A stretch of 64,000 nucleotides of DNA from Candidatus Heimdallarchaeota archaeon (GTDB lineage Archaea; Asgardarchaeota; Heimdallarchaeia; JABLTI01), in NCBI GenBank assembly GCA_019058275.1, contig JAHLVW010000016.1:1-64000 (forward strand). Direction: 5' to 3'. The notes below the pieces were generated by a model, which was not told where the DNA came from, did no database searches, and was given only the letters and a program-made list of their open reading frames with translations. Positions 27,726 to 35,350 of the stretch are shown here, piece after piece. The position numbers and the translations under genes are program-made. Numbering within the stretch: position 1 is the first letter of the stretch; every line of letters starts with the position of its first letter.

Positions 27726-30284
27726 TTGTCTGAAGAAAACGAAAATGAAAATACTATTGAAGAATCAGAAGAACCTGAAACCTTAGTGACAACAGAAGAA
27801 GATGAAGACGAAGAAGCAACAGAAGCAGAAGAAACATTAGAAGCAGATACTACTGAGGATATAGATGAAGAAGTGGAAGAAGACATAGCAGCACTATTAG
27901 AAGAGGAACAAGAAGAAGTTCTGGACGAAGTGAGTGCAGAGGAAACTGAGGAAGAAGATGAATTAGAAGACGAAGAAGATACTACAGAAGAAGAACTCGA
28001 AATTCCAGATATACCACTTGATGTTGAAACAGAAGCGGACGAATTGGAAATACCTGACATACCAATTGAAGCTAAGGAAGAAGAGCTCACTGAAGAAATA
28101 GAGGCTGAGCCAATAGAAGAAGTTCTTTCTGAGGAAGAAGAAAAAGAAGATGTAGATATAGACGATTATGGATTTGAACCTGAAGAAGTAAAGGCTATTA
28201 AGAAAGCTAAAAAGAGTAGAGCATTTCTATGGGGCTTTTTGATAGGACTTGCAGCAGCAATTATTATTGAAGTTGCATTTTCTATACCCATCTGGTTAGG
28301 TGGTGTAGGCCGTCCAGATTTGTATTATATCGAGCTAGTACTAATTCTAGTTGCATTAATGATTCCTGGATTATTTACTAGAAGCATGCAAAAAGGCATC
28401 CTTGGGGCATTTATTATATTTATAATTTCATTTGCTGTTCCATTAGTACTTTCAGCATTTAATCTCAACTACATATTAAATCCATTAACTCCATTATTCT
28501 CAAGTACTGATTTTGCTTTAGATGCATATGATGTTTTTAGCGGGTTATTCCAAGGTCTAGAAAACGTACCTATAGCACAAATCCAAAAATGGATTTGGAT
28601 TGTAGACCTAGTTTTGATGTTCATTTTAACAGTAATTGTTGTAACATTTGCTACTTGGTTACTAAAGAACATCACTATAAAAAAGAAGAAAGTTGGTCAT
28701 TGGATTGGCATACCACTTTTAAGCATTGCTTTAATTGTATTCGGTATTTTCACACCAATTCTCTTTTCATCAACATATGGGATAATAAATGCAAGCACAT
28801 CATTTCTAGCAGGAGCAACTAAGATGCAAGAAGCATACGATGTCTTTAGTACTGGAGAAGATTTCGGTACTCAACAATTAGATGCTATAGATGAAGTGTT
28901 AGTTGAAGCTAATTACTGGATGAATATTTCATCGGAGAATTATGAAGGTTTAAGAAACATAGGCATTATTAATTTCGCAATCTTAGCGTCAGGAAGATAC
29001 GGACCACTAATCGAAGCAGGTGATCAATTGGCACTATCAACGTTAGCGTTGTCGCAGATACTTGTACCTTTATTCAACGGGCTTTATAATTTGACTGATA
29101 GCCTTAATACTGCAACAGATAGTCTATCAAACTTTGGAACTTCTCCGAGCCTTATGCTCTCAGATACTGGACCATATACATTTGAAAAGCAAGATATTTC
29201 AGATATAGAAACATTAACAGCAGACATACTAGCAGCAGTGCAAGGTTTAGAAGCAGCAGAAGCAGCAATGGAAATTGTTAAAGCTAAACTAGAGGATGCA
29301 GAAATTGAAGGAACATTTTCTGATATAGCTGATACTTTAAGCGAGCTTGATACTGAATCAATGCAACTATTCTCAATAGGAGATGTTGTTCAGGAAATTA
29401 TAAACACAATTGATACTTTTGACGATCAATTAGCTGGATTTATTGATTTTGTTTATTATGTAGCAGATTCTCTTGGACCAACAAAACACTTGTTATGGGT
29501 ATCCTACAATAGTATTGTTGGTAATGAGTATTTGAGATATAATAGATTCACTGATGCAAAGAATTCATTCCAATACGCTATAGATAATATCTCTGCAATT
29601 GATTCTTTAGCTACATACACACCAGATCCAGCTTTAGGAGAAATTTTCTCTGTTCAAGTAACAGATGGTTTTGCAACTATGTTAAATGACCTACTAGATC
29701 TAATGGAACCTCTATTGAATGAGAAATTCTATTATGCGGAAACATTTGAGAGAATAAGTCTCATAATGGAAGCTTTTGCATCTGAACCAGATATGACAAC
29801 TCTTGATTATGGATCTATTGTTGTTCCTACAGCTTCAGCAGCAGTAATGCATTCATTTAGTGTCGCAACAAATACATCGCTAACAGCATTTAGAGCTAAT
29901 GTTCAATTAGGAATTTATGGTTCCATATTTGATGATATCGGTAGTAATTTTGAAGAAATCTTATCAGAAGATTTCAGACCAATTGAATTCAGTCATATGA
30001 CTGGTGACCTATCACTAGTTGTTACTAACTTTGTTTTAGGATGTCAAGCATACACTGCATCAGATTTCGCATTTGCTCAAGCTAATTTGACATTTGCTGA
30101 AGACACTATGATTAATGACATTACACCAATGATAATAGCAGATGATCCAACATATCTCAAGAATTACCTCGGAAATTGGACTTTAGCAATGACTAATATC
30201 CAAAATAAGATGGAAACATTAGATACATATGCTTCAATACAAATAGACATAGATAATCTATATATTGCAACACAAGAAAGATAA
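27726..30284 (+). CDS. large membrane protein with an acidic low-complexity cytosolic tail
   Basis: The likely start is TTG 27726 (MSEENENENTIEESEE) behind GGGTTGAT. The order is: about 150 residues that are mostly Glu/Asp with two ELEIPDIP-type repeats; a basic patch KAIKKAKKSR; five to six membrane helices (about 163-360); then about 480 residues of presumed extracytoplasmic helical sequence, with repeated A-x-A-A/L-x-x-L-x-x-A stretches and TPR-like segments (RYNRFTDAKNSFQYAIDNI). Unknown function. The acidic tail explains a spurious serine-rich reading frame on the opposite strand. Confidence 0.75.
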   Translation: MSEENENENTIEESEEPETLVTTEEDEDEEATEAEETLEADTTEDIDEEVEEDIAALLEEEQEEVLDEVSAEETEEEDELEDEEDTTEEELEIPDIPLDVETEADELEIPDIPIEAKEEELTEEIEAEPIEEVLSEEEEKEDVDIDDYGFEPEEVKAIKKAKKSRAFLWGFLIGLAAAIIIEVAFSIPIWLGGVGRPDLYYIELVLILVALMIPGLFTRSMQKGILGAFIIFIISFAVPLVLSAFNLNYILNPLTPLFSSTDFALDAYDVFSGLFQGLENVPIAQIQKWIWIVDLVLMFILTVIVVTFATWLLKNITIKKKKVGHWIGIPLLSIALIVFGIFTPILFSSTYGIINASTSFLAGATKMQEAYDVFSTGEDFGTQQLDAIDEVLVEANYWMNISSENYEGLRNIGIINFAILASGRYGPLIEAGDQLALSTLALSQILVPLFNGLYNLTDSLNTATDSLSNFGTSPSLMLSDTGPYTFEKQDISDIETLTADILAAVQGLEAAEAAMEIVKAKLEDAEIEGTFSDIADTLSELDTESMQLFSIGDVVQEIINTIDTFDDQLAGFIDFVYYVADSLGPTKHLLWVSYNSIVGNEYLRYNRFTDAKNSFQYAIDNISAIDSLATYTPDPALGEIFSVQVTDGFATMLNDLLDLMEPLLNEKFYYAETFERISLIMEAFASEPDMTTLDYGSIVVPTASAAVMHSFSVATNTSLTAFRANVQLGIYGSIFDDIGSNFEEILSEDFRPIEFSHMTGDLSLVVTNFVLGCQAYTASDFAFAQANLTFAEDTMINDITPMIIADDPTYLKNYLGNWTLAMTNIQNKMETLDTYASIQIDIDNLYIATQER

Positions 30285-30290
30285 AAGAAA

Positions 30291-30311
30291 GGAAGAAATA
30301 TTTTTTCTTCC
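30291..30311. terminator. hairpin terminator between convergent genes
   Basis: GGAAGAAA / TTTCTTCC, an 8-bp stem with a 5-nt loop, starts 6 nt after the stop codon at 30284 and is followed by T-rich DNA. It lies before the convergent gene ending at 30326. Confidence 0.5.
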
Positions 30312-30325
30312 ATATTTCTATTTTT

Positions 30326-31159
30326 TTATTCAGTTATTTCTTCATCAATAATTTCTGGATAGAGGAATCTACGTTCTTTTAGATATCCACCTATTAATCC
30401 ACCAGATATTGCCATCACTGAAAACAGCAGAAGGAATAATGCTGAATTTATTATCATTTTTGAAATAGTATTCCAATCTGCACTGAAGAAAGCAATAAAT
30501 AATGCTGTAATCGGTAGAACAGAAATAAAACTAGCAATCATACCAGAACGTCTTTCGCCTGCTACCATACCACCAAAAAAGCCACTAATAATGAAACCAA
30601 CTAATAAAATGATTAAACCAAGGAGACCTCCAGATTCAGGTAAAGCAGCTTCAATTAGTTCTATTGTAAAAGCATACACAACAAACAAAGCTCCTATTAC
30701 AGCAGCAGTTATTATTGCGCCAACACTTAGTGAAACTATATTCCTAGAAGCGGTTGTTCCTTCCAATTTTTTTGTTATATTTTCCTCAAATGTTCTAAAA
30801 GGCGATACATCAGTTGTTGCTCCTTCATCAAGAAGATGTTTGTATTTATTTCTAAAATCAGTCAAGAGTCCCAAAAGCGTTTCATTAACCAACGGCTCAT
30901 AATCATTTGAATGACATATTGCTGCTATAATATAACGATCATCAGCTTTGTATGCTAATTTTCTATCAATACCTTCTATAGCAGAGATATCTACTAGACC
31001 AGCCTCGCTTGAAAAGTTTCTAAATGCTAACAAAAGCCCTGAAACTAGTTGCTCATCTATTGTTTTCTCTTTGGTTTCAGTACACCAGTCGTAGATACAA
31101 ATCCCGCTATGACTATCAATTAACCAAATGTTTTCTATAGCCAAATTTAACTCAACCAT
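30326..31159 (-). CDS. longin-like domain fused to four membrane helices
   Basis: The first about 115 residues of this 277-residue protein read like a longin/profilin-type fold: IWLIDSHSGICIYDW, an amphipathic helix (EQLVSGLLLAFRNFSSEAG), strands DISAIEGIDRKLAYKADDRYIIAAI, and a long helix (YEPLVNETLLGLLTDFRNKYKHLL). Four hydrophobic helices follow (about 140-165, 175-200, 205-225 and 235-260). Longin domains regulate small GTPases and membrane traffic in eukaryotes and are expanded in Asgard archaea. The fold call is from pattern only. Confidence 0.6.
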   Translation of the reverse strand: MVELNLAIENIWLIDSHSGICIYDWCTETKEKTIDEQLVSGLLLAFRNFSSEAGLVDISAIEGIDRKLAYKADDRYIIAAICHSNDYEPLVNETLLGLLTDFRNKYKHLLDEGATTDVSPFRTFEENITKKLEGTTASRNIVSLSVGAIITAAVIGALFVVYAFTIELIEAALPESGGLLGLIILLVGFIISGFFGGMVAGERRSGMIASFISVLPITALFIAFFSADWNTISKMIINSALFLLLFSVMAISGGLIGGYLKERRFLYPEIIDEEITE

Positions 31160-31358
31160 AATTATTAATTTGTTACTATAGAATAAGTTTCACTAACATT
31201 ATTTTACTTTTGTGGGATAAAATAATTGCAGATAAATTGAAAATCTTAAGTCTTCTTTTGTTGAGAAATTTTGTCTGTTGAATTTTACCGCAAGCGGAAA
31301 CTTATTATTAATAATTTCAAAGGTAAGATATCGTATACTCTATTCAAGAGGGGACGAT

Positions 31359-31766
31359 ATGAAACTTATTGAGTGTTCGAAAGTAAAAATATCAGATGCA
31401 ATAAACTCACCCATATTACCCGAAACAGTAAAAAGTGATTTGAAAGGGTCGGGCGACACTTTTCTAACAATTTATACAAAGAAGAGTAAAACTTTGAGGT
31501 TTTTCCCCACCAAAGATGATGAAATTTGGTGGTTAAGAATTGCTATTAATAGCTTTAGTCCTGAAACAAGTGGTAAATTTTTAGCGAAACTCAATAAGCT
31601 TGTCTCAGATTTTGTCTATTCTACAGGCGTATGCATCTCCAAATCTGATTGTTTTTGGGATGGAATTATTCTTGAATCATCCTTCAAAACAAGCAAAGAA
31701 AATGTGAGAGAAACTTTAGAAGAAATTCCAAATGTAACAAAGGTTATAATAAATGCTGTAGAATAA
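31359..31766 (+). CDS. small regulator-like protein with ferredoxin-fold (ACT-like) C-terminus
   Basis: ATG 31359 follows GAGGGGACGAT, so the protein is 135 residues; an in-frame upstream start at 31278 lacks a ribosome binding site. The N-terminal part (DTFLTIYTKKSKTLRFFPTKDD) is strand-rich. The rest reads WWLRIAINSFSPETSGKFL...VYSTGVCISKSDCFWDGIILES and ends NVTKVIINAVE, the beta-alpha-beta layout of ACT-like domains. I recall similar archaeal proteins with YSTGxC...C.W motifs but cannot name the family. Ligand unknown. Confidence 0.6.
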   Translation: MKLIECSKVKISDAINSPILPETVKSDLKGSGDTFLTIYTKKSKTLRFFPTKDDEIWWLRIAINSFSPETSGKFLAKLNKLVSDFVYSTGVCISKSDCFWDGIILESSFKTSKENVRETLEEIPNVTKVIINAVE

Positions 31767-31777
31767 AATATTGCATA

Positions 31778-31794
31778 GGTCGATTCATTCGACC
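31778..31794. terminator. hairpin between convergent genes
   Basis: GGTCGA-TTCAT-TCGACC, a 6-bp stem with a 5-nt loop, in the 47-nt gap between the regulator-like gene and the aIF5A gene. An outer ATTGC/GCAAT pairing can extend it. Confidence 0.5.
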
Positions 31795-31813
31795 AATCGC
31801 AATTATTAGTTGT

Positions 31814-32239
31814 TTAAAAATCTAGTTCTTTTACTCTATTAACTATAAATCGATTCATTACAATCCAATATTCTACTTCAGCAGTTTTACCTGCACCTAC
31901 TATTTCATTTAGTTTAGCAAGATGCTCTTCACTGGAAGGTTTTGGAATTGAAATTGTTTCATATGATTCTTTGTCCATTACTGACATTTCTTCACCTTCG
32001 ACAGTAATAACTTGAGCATTTCTTTTATCGATAATTGGTACTTGTACTCTATTTGTAGATGGCATTACGATGGATCTCTTCTTTTTATCAAAAAGGCCAA
32101 TAACTTCCATTCTTATTTTAGCATGACCATGCTTTCCTGTTTTTGAATGGCTTAAATCTAGAACTTGACATGGTTCTTCATCAGCTAAGATGTAGTTACC
32201 TCTTTTAATGGAATTTGCCTCTGTTGGTCGGGTTGACAT
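31814..32239 (-). CDS. translation initiation factor aIF5A
   Basis: A 141-residue protein starting at ATG 32239 (MSTRPTEANSIKRGNYIL), with GTGA 5 nt upstream; a GTG at 32248 would only add three residues. The hypusination loop SKTGKHGHAK places the modified lysine at Lys36. The C-terminal OB-fold half ends in a basic KEL tail. aIF5A relieves ribosome stalling, notably at proline runs. Length and motifs are normal. No deoxyhypusine synthase gene is seen here. Confidence 0.95.
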   Translation of the reverse strand: MSTRPTEANSIKRGNYILADEEPCQVLDLSHSKTGKHGHAKIRMEVIGLFDKKKRSIVMPSTNRVQVPIIDKRNAQVITVEGEEMSVMDKESYETISIPKPSSEEHLAKLNEIVGAGKTAEVEYWIVMNRFIVNRVKELDF

Positions 32240-32429
32240 GATATTCACTCATTTACTTTTTATTATTGATTAAAATAACCAGCATTAAAGTTTTTTTGTT
32301 ACTGTTATGTTTTTACATAACACAAACTTTTATCATTTATTCTTATTACTTTAATATTATAGATTAAATAGTACATATAGTAAGTATTTAAAAACAAATA
32401 TGAGAGATTCAGAGTTGTGATATAATTTG

Positions 32430-35306
32430 ATGAAAAATTACAAATACCCGCTTGTAACAGGAGGTATCTTATTCTTAGTGGTACTGCTTAGTGGTTTTTG
32501 TAATTATGGTTACGCTATAAATGATATCGATTATCGAATTACTTCAAAAAGTGATGATAATTTAGATAAAACTTTCAATCCCTTAGATGAGTTTACAGAG
32601 GATGATGCAGGAAGTGGAGGTGATGCAAATGATTCCTTACCATTTGCTACAAATATTATTCCTGGAAGTTATAATGGAACATTAACAGCTGATGACATAG
32701 ATTGCTATACATTCTATGTAGAAATTGGAGTAATCATTAATTTCACAATGATTCCCCTAAATTTCACTGTTGATTTTAATTTACAACTTTATGACCCAGG
32801 TCAATCACTGATATTGAGAGAAGATCCAAATGGTGCCGGAGTGCGTGAATCAATAATATGGTCTACTGCATATGCAGGAAATTATTTTGCTAAAATATCA
32901 CCAGCAACTGTTAGTGATATAGCAAATTATACATTTTCAATTTCCACACAAGAACAAAACGATTTTAATTCTGGTACAGATGCTGGTAACTTTTTTGCTA
33001 CATCATTGAATATTAGTGCAGGTAATTCTAGTGGAACTATGGTTGTTGATAGTGATGTTTATGATTTTTATGAAATTTCTCTTACCAAGGGAGATGTTAT
33101 TGATATTTTCCTAAAACCTCTTAATACAACTAACATTGATTTATTCTTGTTTGATTCAAGCGTAGTTGAATTAGCAAGTTCTACAAAATTCACAGGTATT
33201 AATGAGTCGATTTACTACGCAATCAGCATTAATGGATCTTATGTTATTGGTGTACAATTAATTGAAGCAACTGGTGTAGAAGAAATATTGCCATACAATA
33301 TTTCAATTATTATTGACAGACAAGATGATGCTGATTCAGGAACAGATGCTGGTGACATTCCAGAAGATGCCTACTTAATCACACCTTTAATGGGTTCAAA
33401 ATTTGAAGGAAGATTAATTTGGAATGGAGACCAGAGGGACTTTTACAGATTTGTTATTTCGCAACAATCACAAATTTTTGTGCATTTAGAAGTACCTGAG
33501 AATGTTAATTTCGATCTTGCAATTTATGATCATGAAGGAGCAATTCTATATTCATCAGAGAAAGAATGGGGTAATGAATATATTTCAGAAATTCTACAAA
33601 ATGGCACATATTATATATCAATCGAATTCATGACAGGTGGAACAGCTATTGAGGGGCAATATACCCTGGAGTTTAGTATCATTCCTCTTGCACTAAACAC
33701 AACAACTGGTTTAAATCCTGGAGAATGGATTCCTATTGTTATATCAGCTGTTTTAGTACCGATTTCATTATTGATTATAATTATATTAGTTTTATACATG
33801 TTTACTGAGGTTAGAATTCCTTGGGTTTCAAAGAAACTTGACCAATACTTCAGTAAGGAAGGACAAGAAGACAGTGTAAAATCCCTTAGATATGCTTTAC
33901 GAGTGAGAGATGATCAAATTGGCACTCTACGTGAAGAAATGATTGATAAGGATTCTAAAAGAGCAAAAGACTTGGAATCCCTTCATCGTCTCGAGGAAGA
34001 TCAGAAATCCAAAGAAAAGGTTCTGACTAAATTACGAGAAGAAAGTACTGGATTAAAAACTCAACTAGATAACTTACAAGCAGTTAATGATGACTTGGCA
34101 AATATTATTGATAGTACGATAAGAAGGCAATTATCTAAATCAAGTAAACCTTCACAAAAGGCTAATGTTTCTTCAATAACATCACTTTTATGGTTATCTG
34201 AAGAAAGACTGGTTAATTACATCCAATCTATTCCATTGTTAAATGAACGATATATACTCGATAGATCAAAAAGCGTAATATTAACTCGAGAATACGCAAG
34301 AGAAATAGTAAGACAAGCCTATTGGAAGAGAGTAGGTGCTATGCATCTCAAGAAAATTAAGCAAGTAAAAATTGCTAATTTAGCTGATGACACGAAAATC
34401 GAAATCAATACTTTGAAAGAAATTCTACGAGAACTAGTTGAAAGAAAAGAGATTCCCGCGCCAATACATATGGATCGAATCTCCTTGCTACTGTCGATAT
34501 CAGAGGAGCTTATTGCAGAATTAGCAGATATTGCTCAATCAATGCCTATTATTTCCTTAAAGGAAATATCAAAATCCTACGATACAACTCCAGATAGTGC
34601 TAAGGTTATCTTTGAACGAATTGCTGAAGAAGGATACGCAAATGGTGAATTCATAAATGATGATACTTTTGTTGTTTTTGATTTGTTTGCTGAAATGATT
34701 ATTAATGAAGGAAGCATTAAAATCTCAAAGTTAATAGAGGAAAATAAACTGCAAGGTCAAAAAGAAGAGATTAAAATTGTTGTTGAGAAGCTTTTACAAT
34801 CAAATGAAATTGAGGGAGAATTCTTAACTGATGACATGTTTCTATGCTTCAATAACCTTACTGATCAACTTAAAACGCTAATTAAATCAAGCATTGAAAA
34901 CATCGCTAAAGGTGATACAAGACGAGTTGTTTTTGATATGGGAAGTGTAGTTGAATCTATCACTAAAGAACGATTAATCATTGATATTCATGAAACTGAA
35001 GATATATCAAAATTACCTCGTTATCAAGACATCATTGAATCTAGGGAACTTGGAAGAATACTACGTGCTGCAGAGGACAACAAAATATCATTGCCATCTT
35101 TTATTGAACTAAAATCCCTCAACAGATTCTGGGCTCAGAAAATTAAACATACAAAACCAGGAGAACTACCTTACATTCCAACACTAGGTGAGTCTCGAGA
35201 CTTTTTATTTGAAGCTAATAAAGCATTGAATAAACTATTGTCACAAAAGATTCCCACAAAATGGAAGAAAAAGATAGCTGAAAAGCTTTTGAAAGATAAT
35301 AAATAA
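32430..35306 (+). CDS. single-pass receptor-like protein: three PPC-like domains, TM, coiled coil, winged helices
   Basis: ATG 32430 follows GTGA; a TTG directly before it is the alternative. The order is: signal/anchor helix (8-30); three extracellular PPC-like beta domains (about 55-175, 180-295 and 300-420), each introduced by a D-D-x-x-S-G-x-D-A calcium-loop-like motif and rich in N-x-S/T; membrane helix 437-458; coiled coil about 480-570; and then about 390 cytosolic residues with winged-helix-like units such as ISLKEISKSYDTTPDSAKVIFERIAEEGY ending NDDTFVVFD and TDDMFLCFN. These units resemble PCI/UFL1/DDRGK-type winged helices by eye. It looks like a sensor or adhesion receptor that recruits partners inside the cell. 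Confidence 0.75.
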   Translation: MKNYKYPLVTGGILFLVVLLSGFCNYGYAINDIDYRITSKSDDNLDKTFNPLDEFTEDDAGSGGDANDSLPFATNIIPGSYNGTLTADDIDCYTFYVEIGVIINFTMIPLNFTVDFNLQLYDPGQSLILREDPNGAGVRESIIWSTAYAGNYFAKISPATVSDIANYTFSISTQEQNDFNSGTDAGNFFATSLNISAGNSSGTMVVDSDVYDFYEISLTKGDVIDIFLKPLNTTNIDLFLFDSSVVELASSTKFTGINESIYYAISINGSYVIGVQLIEATGVEEILPYNISIIIDRQDDADSGTDAGDIPEDAYLITPLMGSKFEGRLIWNGDQRDFYRFVISQQSQIFVHLEVPENVNFDLAIYDHEGAILYSSEKEWGNEYISEILQNGTYYISIEFMTGGTAIEGQYTLEFSIIPLALNTTTGLNPGEWIPIVISAVLVPISLLIIIILVLYMFTEVRIPWVSKKLDQYFSKEGQEDSVKSLRYALRVRDDQIGTLREEMIDKDSKRAKDLESLHRLEEDQKSKEKVLTKLREESTGLKTQLDNLQAVNDDLANIIDSTIRRQLSKSSKPSQKANVSSITSLLWLSEERLVNYIQSIPLLNERYILDRSKSVILTREYAREIVRQAYWKRVGAMHLKKIKQVKIANLADDTKIEINTLKEILRELVERKEIPAPIHMDRISLLLSISEELIAELADIAQSMPIISLKEISKSYDTTPDSAKVIFERIAEEGYANGEFINDDTFVVFDLFAEMIINEGSIKISKLIEENKLQGQKEEIKIVVEKLLQSNEIEGEFLTDDMFLCFNNLTDQLKTLIKSSIENIAKGDTRRVVFDMGSVVESITKERLIIDIHETEDISKLPRYQDIIESRELGRILRAAEDNKISLPSFIELKSLNRFWAQKIKHTKPGELPYIPTLGESRDFLFEANKALNKLLSQKIPTKWKKKIAEKLLKDNK

Positions 35307-35314
35307 AATAAGTT

Positions 35315-35336
35315 TCCTTAGGGAAGACCCTAAGGA
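35315..35336. terminator. tetraloop hairpin between convergent genes
   Basis: TCCTTAGGG-AAGA-CCCTAAGGA is a perfect 9-bp stem with a 4-nt loop in the 44-nt gap between the receptor-like gene and the M48 gene, with T-rich DNA downstream on the plus strand. Confidence 0.6.
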
Positions 35337-35350
35337 TAGCTTTCAATTTT

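Noticed and set aside
27701..28090. A serine-rich 129-codon frame on the minus strand
   Set aside because: It is the mirror of the Glu/Asp-rich codons of the real plus-strand protein; low complexity with no ribosome binding site.
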